From contig JAUIBA010000013.1 of assembly GCA_030427635.1 (NCBI GenBank), positions 1 to 64,000 of the forward strand: a DNA stretch of 64,000 nt, read 5' to 3'. The notes below the pieces were generated by a model. It was given only the letters and a program-made list of their open reading frames with translations. It was not told where the DNA came from and did no database searches. A program made the position numbers and the translations under genes. Positions 9,318-17,265 of the stretch are shown piece after piece. The DNA is from Bacteroidia bacterium (GTDB taxonomy: Bacteria > Bacteroidota > Bacteroidia > Chitinophagales > Chitinophagaceae). Numbering within the stretch: the stretch's first letter is position 1; the number at the start of each line of letters is the position of its first letter.

Positions 9318-9350
9318 CAAATTTATGAAAGACCTGATGAAATAAACAAA
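9318..9350 (-). promoter_or_regulatory. clpS promoter (TTTG-N21-TAAATTTG)
   Basis: Read on the minus strand, TTTG (9350-9347), a 21-base spacer and TAAATTTG (9325-9318) match the Bacteroidota -33/-7 consensus. The -7 element ends 4 bases before the clpS ATG, placing transcription start at or next to the A of the start codon. Confidence 0.7.
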
Positions 9351-9477
9351 ACATTGCCAGCTCAATTTATCAGAAGTAAACCTGTGTATACATATGCATC
9401 AGTATTACAGCAGATTACAGTCATGAAAACATGGCACATGAAAGCCATCCCCTGCCCCGGTTTGTACAAACGACTAC

Positions 9478-9504
9478 AAAAAACCCCTCCTGAACAGGAA
9501 GGGT
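9478..9504 (-). terminator. Rho-independent terminator, minus strand
   Basis: On the minus strand ACCCTTCCTG pairs with CAGGAGGGGT (10 bp including one G-T pair, very tight loop), followed by six T residues. This is the strongest classical terminator between clpS and the lipoprotein gene. It ends either the lipoprotein mRNA or a small RNA. Confidence 0.75.
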
Positions 9505-9655
9505 CACGGCCATTTTTTCATAAAGCGCGAATGTTATATCGAATCTGCTAATACCACGTACAGCATCCGCTAACTTCTGAATAAGATACATATTGAGAAA
9601 ACCATAATTCTGCAATGTACCTGACAAGCATAATCAACAGTCCATTACAAAGGTA
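9478..9655 (-). ncRNA. Possible small RNA or long 3' UTR, 9314-9781 gap
   Basis: The gap between clpS and the lipoprotein gene holds no convincing protein gene. On the minus strand it contains a -7-like TACCTTTG (9655-9648) without a clear -33 element, then about 145 bases, then a strong terminator at 9483-9504. This could be an independent RNA of about 160 nt, or just the 3' UTR of the lipoprotein mRNA. I could not match it to a known RNA family. A 77-codon minus-strand ORF (9548-9781) starts right after the lipoprotein stop, but has no family features. Confidence 0.3.
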
Positions 9656-9781
9656 CCTTACCATAATATTGTCATCATATATATTTGGTATTCGTAGCAG
9701 TACTTTTTGCAAGTGTATACGTATTACTTCCCATCTGCTGTCCTGAAATTGCATCAGCACGGCAAACGACTCAGATGCCAT

Positions 9782-10204
9782 CTATTTTGTACCGGAAAAT
9801 GAACACTCACCACTCGTGGCACCATTTATACTGATGGTATAAAAAAGTGTAGTACCCGTGATAGTAGCAGAGGCACTTACACTATATGATTGCCCACAGG
9901 CATCCAATACCGTAGTAGCAGGAAATGTAAGCGTATTGCCATTGGCTGTACCATCCAGTATCTGCTCTTTTACACATCCTATACCACCTACATTACAGGT
10001 GGTGGTCACTTTTGTTTTGTTAACGGCTATAAACTCCTGTTCTGTTACCCCTCCGCTACCACCATTACATGTGGCTGTACCTGTCCATGTACCATTAAAC
10101 TTTGCCGCATGATCCTCTTCTTCTTTTTTACAGCCTGCCAGGGAAACAGCTATCATACCAACAGTAAAGATGCTTAGCGCAATACAGGAAATTCTTCTTT
10201 TCAT
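9782..10204 (-). CDS. Small lipoprotein of unknown function
   Basis: 140 residues. The N-terminus is basic and hydrophobic and ends in a lipobox VSLAGC (Cys about 25) followed by KKEEEDH, so the mature protein should be lipid-anchored. The rest is rich in Thr, Gly and Ser with several cysteines, including CNGGSGG and CNVGGIGC. It resembles small beta-sheet, lipocalin-like secreted domains, but no specific family is recognised. The next gene upstream on the same strand is the LytTR response regulator, which ends 111 bases away. Confidence 0.75.
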   Translation of the reverse strand: MKRRISCIALSIFTVGMIAVSLAGCKKEEEDHAAKFNGTWTGTATCNGGSGGVTEQEFIAVNKTKVTTTCNVGGIGCVKEQILDGTANGNTLTFPATTVLDACGQSYSVSASATITGTTLFYTISINGATSGECSFSGTK

Positions 10205-10315
10205 AAAAGTGTAAATGTTTGGGTGAAAATAATATTAAACAAAATCAACAATCAGTTGCCAAATGCCTACTACCGGTACCATTCGCAAGCGTAGCTACAT
10301 TTTTTGTAACCGGGT

Positions 10316-11065
10316 TCAGGCCATACTCTGCAGTAACCTCATAAATGCTTCTCTCCTGCGTACCGATACTTCCAGCACTACATCATTATCCATAACAACG
10401 GCTCCATTTTTCCCTCGTTGAAACCTGAGCATATGCCCTATGTTTATGATATGCCCGTGATGAATGCGGGCAAAGGTTTCTGAAGGTAGTATTTCTTCAA
10501 AGTCTTTCAGGTTTTTGGTAGTAACAAAGGTGCGCTCTATGGTATGTACATGCGTATAACTTCCATCGGCAATGATATACCTTATATCCTCAAGGCGAAC
10601 CACATGCCGGAACCTGTTATCTGTAAGCACTACCTCCCGCCGGACAGTATTATTTTCCTCCATATTTCTGAGCAGTGTCTCATAATCTGCCGCCAGTTTG
10701 TGTGCAGTAATATTATGCGCCACTTTATCCACGGCTTCTTTCAGCAGTTCTATATCCACCGGCTTCAACAGATAATCTACTGCTGCATAACGGAAAGCTT
10801 CCAGAGCATAATGATCGAATGCCGTAATAAAAATGACAGATGCAGAGAGGTCTGGCAGCGACCTCAGCAGGTCAAAGCCATTACCATAAGGCATCTCCAC
10901 ATCCAGAAATATAAGTTGCGGCTCGGCCTCCTCTATGAGCCGCTTACCGGTGCGTATATCGGTAGCATCTCCTACTACCTGCACCTGTGTACAATAAGTA
11001 GCCAGCAACTTGCGCAGCATAGCTATATTTTTAGCCTCGTCGTCAATAATAATAGCTGATATCAT
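10316..11065 (-). CDS. LytTR-family response regulator
   Basis: 249 residues. Residues 1-120 are a receiver domain with the acidic pair DD at 8-9, the phosphoacceptor Asp55 in FLDVEMP and the conserved Lys in LLKPVD. Residues about 148-249 are a LytTR DNA-binding domain (IRYIIADGSYTHVHT, FARIHHGHIIN). It overlaps the upstream sensor kinase gene by 4 bases, so the two are translationally coupled and are very probably cognate partners. The target genes cannot be told from the sequence. Confidence 0.93.
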   Translation of the reverse strand: MISAIIIDDEAKNIAMLRKLLATYCTQVQVVGDATDIRTGKRLIEEAEPQLIFLDVEMPYGNGFDLLRSLPDLSASVIFITAFDHYALEAFRYAAVDYLLKPVDIELLKEAVDKVAHNITAHKLAADYETLLRNMEENNTVRREVVLTDNRFRHVVRLEDIRYIIADGSYTHVHTIERTFVTTKNLKDFEEILPSETFARIHHGHIINIGHMLRFQRGKNGAVVMDNDVVLEVSVRRREAFMRLLQSMA

Positions 11066-12963
11066 AGGGATAATGCAAATCTTATAGTGATGATAGTGCC
11101 GGTTTCACTGTGTGTTTCAGGGGTCTTGTCAGTAACATGAATGCTGTAACGCCCGCCGGTACTACGGCTCACCAGCTCCAGCCGGCGGCGTGTAAGCTCC
11201 ATACCATGTGATTTATACGTAACTCCTTTGGCCGCCCGTATTTCTTTTGAGCGGGTGCGGCCAATGCCGTTATCCTCCACCTCACACACAAGGCTTTCTG
11301 CATCCCTGAAGAAACGTACCGCCAGATGTCCTTCCTTATCTTTCAGATAGCACAAGCCGTGACGTATGGCATTCTCTATAAAAGGCTGCACGGTCATAGG
11401 TGGTATCTCGGCCGTATCCAGGTCCACATCTCCGGTATATGTAACTGCGGCTGTAAACTTATGCTCATAGCGCATCTGCTCCAGCGAAATATAGTTTTCA
11501 AGGTAGGCAATCTCCTGCCTGAGGGTAATAGCTGCACGTGCAGAGTATTCCAGTGTCTGCCGCATCAGTGTGGCAAATCCTGACAAATACCGGTTGGCAT
11601 TCAGCACATCACCTTCCACCACAAAATGCTGTATGGAATTAAGACTATTGAATATAAAGTGCGGATTCATCTGCGCCCGCAACTGGCGCTGCTCCAGCTC
11701 TGTTTTTTCCTGCTGTGTGCGTAATCGCTGCTGTCTGAAAATGAGTACCCCCAGTAAAAGCAGGATAAATGCCACCACTACAGTGCCGTAAATAACTATG
11801 TTTTTCTGCCGCAGATGCAGTCGCTGCAGCTCATTGGTACGGCGCAGCTCATTGTTATTCCCGGCCATCTCTTTAAGCTCAAAGCGCGCAGCATACTGTG
11901 CCAGTTTCTGTGATGTTTCCTGGTTCAGGATAGAGTCATTAAACTTCATTGCCTGCACATGATGCAGGTATGCTTTTTCCCAGTCCTTCTTTAAGGCGTA
12001 GAGACGGGAAAGGGCTTCTTCTTTCCGGGCAATATTCTCAATGTTGGCAAGTCTGGTAACAACGGAAAGACCATCCAGCAGCAGGGTTTCTGCTTTGTTT
12101 ATATGACCGCGGCGCATTTCTACTTCAGCCATACTCTGCCACGTTTTAGCTACATCCAGCATATTGCTGTCGGCAAGAAGCAGCGGCAGTGCATGGGAGA
12201 AGTAATACATTGCAGAGTCGTCCCGGTTTTTCAGAAAATAAAAGTTCCCCAGATTTGTCATGATGCCCGGCAGGGGTACGAGATTCATTGATGCTCTGAA
12301 CAACTTTCCGGCCTCATCTATACGCCCCATCGACATATAATTCGTAGCTATATACCCCGTAAACTGAGCCTCCGTAACTGTATCTTTCTGTATACTGAAG
12401 AGTGCGATGGCTTTCTCATAAAAACGATTGGCCTTTTCATACATCTTCTCATGTGTGTATATGACACCAAGAGAAGAGTAGGCATCACCAAGAGCTATAC
12501 TGTCTGCCCGTTCTATGTATATAGGCAATGCCCGCTCTATATATGCTGCTGCCTTTGCATAATCGCCCGACTGTGTATAGATGGCAGAAAACACATACAA
12601 TACACGCGACTCATCTGCACGCAGGCTATACTGTTCACAGATATCTAATGCACTGTCACAATAACTGACGGCATCTTTTAAGTTGCCCATATACATATGA
12701 GCCAGCGCTATAGTGCGGTAAGAGCGGGCAATGCCGGGTTGCCAACTGAGTTTCCTGGATGCAACAAGACCAGACTGCCCCAGCAGCATGCTACGATGCG
12801 GCTCAGACCCCATACAGGTCACCGCTTCTTTTATAGTACTCTTTATGGTTACAGTATCTGTGAGAGGCTTACTGCCCGCATGAACCTGTAGGGTAAACAG
12901 GCATACGGCCGGTAAGACAATCCTTACCAGCAGGCATGAAAGGTATTTAAGGGTATAATCCAT
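11062..12963 (-). CDS. LytS-type sensor histidine kinase with TPR sensor region
   Basis: 633 residues from the ATG at 12963. A longer frame to 12999 exists, but the signal-like segment begins at MDYTLKYL. The order is signal sequence (about 1-30), TPR repeats over about 70-350 outside the membrane, one membrane segment (about 388-409), a coiled linker, a His_kinase domain with His435 in MNPHFIFNSLNS, and a HATPase domain with ENAIRHG and EDNGIGR. It autophosphorylates and passes phosphate to the LytTR regulator encoded next (4-base overlap). The signal is unknown. This architecture is common in Bacteroidota. Confidence 0.93.
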   Translation of the reverse strand: MDYTLKYLSCLLVRIVLPAVCLFTLQVHAGSKPLTDTVTIKSTIKEAVTCMGSEPHRSMLLGQSGLVASRKLSWQPGIARSYRTIALAHMYMGNLKDAVSYCDSALDICEQYSLRADESRVLYVFSAIYTQSGDYAKAAAYIERALPIYIERADSIALGDAYSSLGVIYTHEKMYEKANRFYEKAIALFSIQKDTVTEAQFTGYIATNYMSMGRIDEAGKLFRASMNLVPLPGIMTNLGNFYFLKNRDDSAMYYFSHALPLLLADSNMLDVAKTWQSMAEVEMRRGHINKAETLLLDGLSVVTRLANIENIARKEEALSRLYALKKDWEKAYLHHVQAMKFNDSILNQETSQKLAQYAARFELKEMAGNNNELRRTNELQRLHLRQKNIVIYGTVVVAFILLLLGVLIFRQQRLRTQQEKTELEQRQLRAQMNPHFIFNSLNSIQHFVVEGDVLNANRYLSGFATLMRQTLEYSARAAITLRQEIAYLENYISLEQMRYEHKFTAAVTYTGDVDLDTAEIPPMTVQPFIENAIRHGLCYLKDKEGHLAVRFFRDAESLVCEVEDNGIGRTRSKEIRAAKGVTYKSHGMELTRRRLELVSRSTGGRYSIHVTDKTPETHSETGTIITIRFALSL

Positions 12964-13064
12964 AGTGTATAGCCAAGATACACAACTAACGCCACACATA
13001 AGTACGAGCGTCTTCCGGCGCAGTTGTTTTTTGCAACTGTTGGTATTATCTACATAAGTGTGAT

Positions 13065-13481
13065 TTATTCCTGCTGTATGGTATCAGGATTATACCCCAC
13101 AAAAAACGCGATCCAGGCAGAGCGGGACAGCCGCTGCAGCACAGGCTGCAGCAATACCAGCAATACAGCATTGGCTCCCAGCCACCAGAAAATACTATTG
13201 TCATCCAGCGAAATACCCAGAGTCAGCTTCCACAACACAAAAGACAACCCTGTAATGAGTACTGTGAATGCATAACTTACATAGCCGGTACCAAAATAGA
13301 AACCTGTCTCCAGTTCAAACTTCTGACCACATACGGCACATTCGTGCGGCATAGTTACAGTATTCTTTAAATGATAGGGATTGGGGTCTGTAAACAAATG
13401 TCCGCGACGACACCGGGGACAACGACCACGAAATACGCTCCACAGCAATCCCGGAGCTTCTTTTTTAATCTGTGCACACAT
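13065..13481 (-). CDS. DUF983 membrane protein with zinc-ribbon-like cysteines
   Basis: 138 residues from the ATG at 13481. The frame is open further upstream, but that part overlaps the AraC gene and is not conserved-looking. The N-terminal half has two cysteine pairs (RCPRC and CAVC) that could bind a metal. The C-terminal half has two membrane segments (around YAFTVLITGLSFVLW and LGANAVLLVLLQPVL). This matches the DUF983 family, whose function is unknown. The start overlaps the end of the AraC gene by 17 bases, so it is probably co-transcribed with it. Confidence 0.85.
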   Translation of the reverse strand: MCAQIKKEAPGLLWSVFRGRCPRCRRGHLFTDPNPYHLKNTVTMPHECAVCGQKFELETGFYFGTGYVSYAFTVLITGLSFVLWKLTLGISLDDNSIFWWLGANAVLLVLLQPVLQRLSRSAWIAFFVGYNPDTIQQE

Positions 13482-14382
13482 GAGTACAAGTATTACTATT
13501 AGTACCGGCCTGCTGCCTGAACTGTGCAGGTGTAATACCGGTGTATTTTCTGAAAAATCTGGAGAAATAGGAATTATCCACAAACCCCAGCTGCCATGCC
13601 ACCTCTGCAACGGTGATACCTGGGCTTACCAGTAGCCGACGGGCTTCCAGCAGCACACGCTCACGAATAAGTGTACCTGCCGACTTTCCGGTAACCTGAG
13701 TACAGACCGCATTAAGATGATTGGGCGTAATGTGCAGTAACGGTGCATACTGCTGTGGCAGGTGCAGCGAGGTATAATGCTGCTCTATAAGCGCACGAAA
13801 CGACTGCAGTACCGGTAGCCCGTTCTGCTGCATTCCTGCCCCATAAACATTCACATGACGGGCTACAGTAATAAACACCTGCATCAGCAATGCTCTCACC
13901 ATATCCTGTGCCAGGGGCTTATCGGCCATGGTCTCTGCGGCCATAGCACTCAGCAGTGCTTCCACATCTTCCGCAGCAGCCCCCATATCTACAACACTAT
14001 CTGCAGCATTACCCAGAAGAAAAGGAAACTGACCCTGATACTGAAGTGCACCTGCAATGGAGTACATATACTGCTCAGAAAAATTGACCACATAACCATC
14101 TATATCTCCCTCAAAAAACCAGCTATGTACCTGCCCCGGTATCATGAAGTATATCTGTCCCGGGAGTACCGGAAACCGCTCAAAGTCAATAGTATGTGTA
14201 CCACCACCCGCAGTGAAAAACAGTAAATGATAAAATGAATGACGATGAGGAAATTTCAGCGCCTGCTGCCGGCCCAGATACCGCGAAAATCGCTCAGCAG
14301 TAATATCTCCACGCATATGCCGGGTATCGGCCAGCGTGTCGATATCATAAACAGGAATGGTATTTTTATTTGCCTTTGCCAA
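13465..14382 (-). CDS. AraC-family transcriptional regulator
   Basis: 305 residues if the TTG at 14382 is the start. The next in-frame ATG is at codon 23, but the IPVYDID segment before it is typical of this AraC subgroup, so the longer form is preferred. Residues about 35-110 form a cupin-like sensor domain (KFPHRHSFYHLLFF, PGQIYFMIPGQVHSW). Residues about 200-297 are two helix-turn-helix motifs (ITPNHLNAVC, ITVAEVAWQLGFVDNSYFSR). A -7-like TAATTTTG (14395-14388) lies 5 bases upstream of the TTG. The target is unknown; the adjacent DUF983 gene overlaps it. Confidence 0.9.
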   Translation of the reverse strand: MAKANKNTIPVYDIDTLADTRHMRGDITAERFSRYLGRQQALKFPHRHSFYHLLFFTAGGGTHTIDFERFPVLPGQIYFMIPGQVHSWFFEGDIDGYVVNFSEQYMYSIAGALQYQGQFPFLLGNAADSVVDMGAAAEDVEALLSAMAAETMADKPLAQDMVRALLMQVFITVARHVNVYGAGMQQNGLPVLQSFRALIEQHYTSLHLPQQYAPLLHITPNHLNAVCTQVTGKSAGTLIRERVLLEARRLLVSPGITVAEVAWQLGFVDNSYFSRFFRKYTGITPAQFRQQAGTNSNTCTHVCTD

Positions 14383-14545
14383 CTATGCAAAATTACCTGT
14401 ATCCATGAATAGGATAAGGACTTTATAACGATTTGTAAGGTACTTTTTACTGATTTCAGCAAGACAGGCGTTCAACTCCGGATATTGCCTGATAGAAATA
14501 GCCATAAAAAGTCCTGGTATACAGCAGCAAAACAACGGTGGTGAC

Positions 14546-14553
14546 TATATTTG
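14546..14553 (+). promoter_or_regulatory. Predicted -7 element of the glycosyltransferase gene
   Basis: TATATTTG matches TAnnTTTG and ends 20 bases before the ATG at 14574. No TTG is found at the usual distance upstream. Confidence 0.45.
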
Positions 14554-14573
14554 CGCGTCCCTTGCCATAAGCA

Positions 14574-15572
14574 ATGCATCATCCGCTTCTGAAAGTAACT
14601 CATATATACAGAGAGCCGAGGAATACCGGCGTATCTATTGAAGGCATTTTTCAAACAGTAAGAAAAGACCTGGAGGGGAAGGTATCTGTTACTGACTTTT
14701 ACTGTGATCCTTCACTTTCCCGCATCGGCAATACAAAGAAAGTAAGCAGAAGTGCCGGAGATATTAACCACATAACGGGCGATGTTAACTTTCTGGCCAT
14801 AGGGCTGCGGGGACAAAAAAATATACTTACTGTACACGACCTGGGATATTATGAAAATCCGGTTCACTCCCGACTGAAACATTTACTATACCATACATTC
14901 TGGTTCAGAATCCCATTAATGTATGTAGATATTGTAACCGTGGTATCAGAGTTTACTAAGGAAAAACTGATGCGTTATTTCCACTATCCCGAGGAACGTA
15001 TCCGTGTAATACCAGACCCGGTAAAGCCTGTTTTCAGAGCCGCACCACGCCCAGCACTGCGGGAGCGTCCTGTGGTACTGATGCTGGGAACAGGTAAGCA
15101 CAAAAACCTGGACGGACTCATAAATGCTGCCAGAGACGGCGCCATGCACCTGGATATTGTAGGCTGGCCCGCCCCTGACGAGGTAGCAAAACTGAAAGAG
15201 TATAACATACCCCATACTATAAGTAACGGCCTTACTGAAGAGCAGGTGTGGAAACACTATGCAAACTGCGATATTCTCTTCATAGCATCGCACTATGAAG
15301 GGTTTGGTATGCCTATAATTGAGGCACAGGCAGTAGGCAGGCCAGTAGTGACCAGTAATAAAGGAGCCATGCTGGAAATAGGTAAAGACTCAGCACTGCT
15401 GGTAGACCCTGACAGCCCGGAACAGATAAGAGATGCCATAAATGCACTGGCGGGGGATAATGCGCTCTATGAAGCTACCGTAGCCAAAGGCAGTATCAAT
15501 GCCGCCCGTTATGACCACAGAATTATATCGGAACAATATCTGGCACTATACAAGGAGCTATACAATAGGTAA
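14574..15572 (+). CDS. GT4-family (glycosyltransferase group 1) enzyme
   Basis: 332 residues, cytoplasmic or membrane-associated. The N-terminal domain has the typical TVHDLGYYENP and VSEFTKEKLMRYF segments. The C-terminal domain has a phosphate-binding region (VLMLGTGKHKNLDGL) and the EGFGMPIIEAQAVGRPVVTS motif whose glutamates bind the nucleotide sugar. It transfers a sugar from a nucleotide donor to an unknown acceptor, perhaps a surface glycan. It is a lone plus-strand gene converging on the permease gene 10 bases downstream, and no other glycan genes flank it. Confidence 0.9.
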   Translation: MHHPLLKVTHIYREPRNTGVSIEGIFQTVRKDLEGKVSVTDFYCDPSLSRIGNTKKVSRSAGDINHITGDVNFLAIGLRGQKNILTVHDLGYYENPVHSRLKHLLYHTFWFRIPLMYVDIVTVVSEFTKEKLMRYFHYPEERIRVIPDPVKPVFRAAPRPALRERPVVLMLGTGKHKNLDGLINAARDGAMHLDIVGWPAPDEVAKLKEYNIPHTISNGLTEEQVWKHYANCDILFIASHYEGFGMPIIEAQAVGRPVVTSNKGAMLEIGKDSALLVDPDSPEQIRDAINALAGDNALYEATVAKGSINAARYDHRIISEQYLALYKELYNR

Positions 15573-15581
15573 CATCCTCCC

Positions 15582-16817
15582 TCAGGAGGCACGTAATGTA
15601 GGTGCATCGGTGCGTACTGCCCGCGATGCAGGATACCATGCAGCCAGTATACCCACCATAACTACAGTGATAAATACAAGTACAAAATCGAGCAGGTGCA
15701 TCTCTACCGGATAAGCATCCATGAGGAAGGAACTGCCCAGTGAAATGAATCCATACTTCATTTGCGCAAGACAGAAACCTGCCCCTACCACAAACCCGGC
15801 AAGACAACCTATGAGCGACCATAATACCCCTTCGGCAATAAATAGAGCGCGAACAGTATCCCGTCCGGCTCCCATTACCCGCAGTATGGCTATATCCTTC
15901 TGTTTTTCCAGCACCAGTACAGAGAGTGCCCCTACCATATTGAATGATGCCACCAGCAGCACCATAACCAGTATGGCATAAATAGCCCACTTTTCAGACT
16001 GCATTACCATAAACATGGTCTGGTTTTGCTGATAACGGTTTTCTATCTTATAAGATGTACCCAGCATACCGCTCAATGCTTTCCTCACTTCATCTTCCCT
16101 GCCCGGCTCCACACTCAGCTCCAGAGAAGAAATATGCCTTTCCTCATTAAATAACGTTTGTACCAGCGACAGTGGCGCCAGTATATACTTGTCGTCAAAC
16201 TCATCAGAAATACGGAAAAAACCCGCCGGATGTACCTGAAGGCGGCGATATGCAGACAATGGATCGGCAATGAAGTTTGTATTTTCAGCATTGCCATACC
16301 ATATTTCCAGCATACTGAAAATGTTATTCACATCATTGCCCAGCTCATTAAGTATATGAGCCCCGGCTATACATGTCTGCGGATTACCAGTGGAGACACT
16401 ATCTTCACCTACAATGTTTTCCTTTATGTCATTTACATTAAAGTAGTTTCTGTCTATACCCTTCAGCCACGCTATCTTCTGCTCTCCATTGGTCACGTTA
16501 TTGACAATAACGTTATCCTCTATCACAGAAGTAACCGCTCTTACGCCAGTTATTGCACGGATGGCAGACAGCCTGCTGGTATCAGCTATGAAAAACTTAC
16601 CGCGGACGGCTGTAACCCGTATATCGGGATAAAAGCCACGATACAGGTCTTTTACAAAACCTTCCAGTCCGTTAAATACAGAAAAGACAATAATCATTGC
16701 TGCACTGCTTACAGCAATAGCCACCATACTGATGCGAGACAGCAATGGCACAGCATTAGCTCTGCGCATACCACGGAGATACCGCCATGCCAGCTGTACT
16801 ATCAGTGTACGGTTCAT
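15582..16817 (-). CDS. FtsX-type ABC transporter permease (LolC/LolE-like)
   Basis: 411 residues. One N-terminal membrane segment (about 30-50) is followed by a periplasmic domain of about 220 residues. Three more membrane segments make up the C-terminal FtsX domain (YAILVMVLLVASFNMVGAL, LIGCLAGFVVGAGF, FVLVFITVVMVGIL). This is the architecture of lipoprotein-releasing permeases. The N-terminal region RYLRGMRRANAVPLLSRISM is also typical. A partner ATPase is not encoded nearby. It is co-directional with rbfA, 6 bases downstream, so probably one operon. A role in moving lipoproteins to the outer membrane is inferred from the family. Confidence 0.88.
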   Translation of the reverse strand: MNRTLIVQLAWRYLRGMRRANAVPLLSRISMVAIAVSSAAMIIVFSVFNGLEGFVKDLYRGFYPDIRVTAVRGKFFIADTSRLSAIRAITGVRAVTSVIEDNVIVNNVTNGEQKIAWLKGIDRNYFNVNDIKENIVGEDSVSTGNPQTCIAGAHILNELGNDVNNIFSMLEIWYGNAENTNFIADPLSAYRRLQVHPAGFFRISDEFDDKYILAPLSLVQTLFNEERHISSLELSVEPGREDEVRKALSGMLGTSYKIENRYQQNQTMFMVMQSEKWAIYAILVMVLLVASFNMVGALSVLVLEKQKDIAILRVMGAGRDTVRALFIAEGVLWSLIGCLAGFVVGAGFCLAQMKYGFISLGSSFLMDAYPVEMHLLDFVLVFITVVMVGILAAWYPASRAVRTDAPTLRAS

Positions 16818-16823
16818 CTCTTA

Positions 16824-17213
16824 TCAGGCGTCGGAGTCGCTATTTTCCTCATTTGCCTTGCGCTCCTCATTAATCTTTTTAAAGATGGCCTCCATGTGAA
16901 ACACATGGTCCAGTGTATCATCAGAAAAGAAAGTAAGTTCAGGAACCCTGCGCAACTGGTCCTTTATCCGCTGCCCCAGCAATTTCCGGAGCTCCCATCC
17001 GCGCTCTCTGATTCGTTTCAGCAGTGCATCTGCATCATGCACCTGAAAAAAACTCAGGTACACACGGGCTTCCAGCAGGTCTGGTGTCACTGATACTTTC
17101 GATATGGATACCATACCGCCATCTATCATATTTATTCCTTCCCTTCTGAAAATATCAGTAAGCTCTTCCAGCAGCACTTTGCCCACCTGTTTCTGCCTTT
17201 TTCCTTCTTCCAT
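16824..17213 (-). CDS. rbfA: Ribosome-binding factor A
   Basis: 129 residues from the ATG at 17213. An upstream open frame to 17333 overlaps the neighbouring gene and is not RbfA-like. The N-terminus RQKQVGKVLLEELTDIF, the central ISKVSVTPDLLEARVYLSF and the C-terminal RVPELTFFSDDTLDH match the KH-like RbfA fold. It binds the 30S precursor and helps mature the 5' end of 16S rRNA. The acidic tail NEENSDSDA is a normal variable end. It lies between the polytopic membrane protein and the permease in one minus-strand run. Confidence 0.93.
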   Translation of the reverse strand: MEEGKRQKQVGKVLLEELTDIFRREGINMIDGGMVSISKVSVTPDLLEARVYLSFFQVHDADALLKRIRERGWELRKLLGQRIKDQLRRVPELTFFSDDTLDHVFHMEAIFKKINEERKANEENSDSDA

Positions 17214-17265
17214 AGCACTTTTATTATGCTGTAAAGTTATACAAGTTGTGGCACTTAAGGCTATG

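Noticed and set aside
9315-9781. Short ORFs on both strands between clpS and the lipoprotein gene
   Set aside because: No family features; the 68-codon frame runs through the terminator and the plus-strand frame overlaps the clpS promoter. A 77-codon minus frame starting right after the lipoprotein stop is the best of them but still unsupported.
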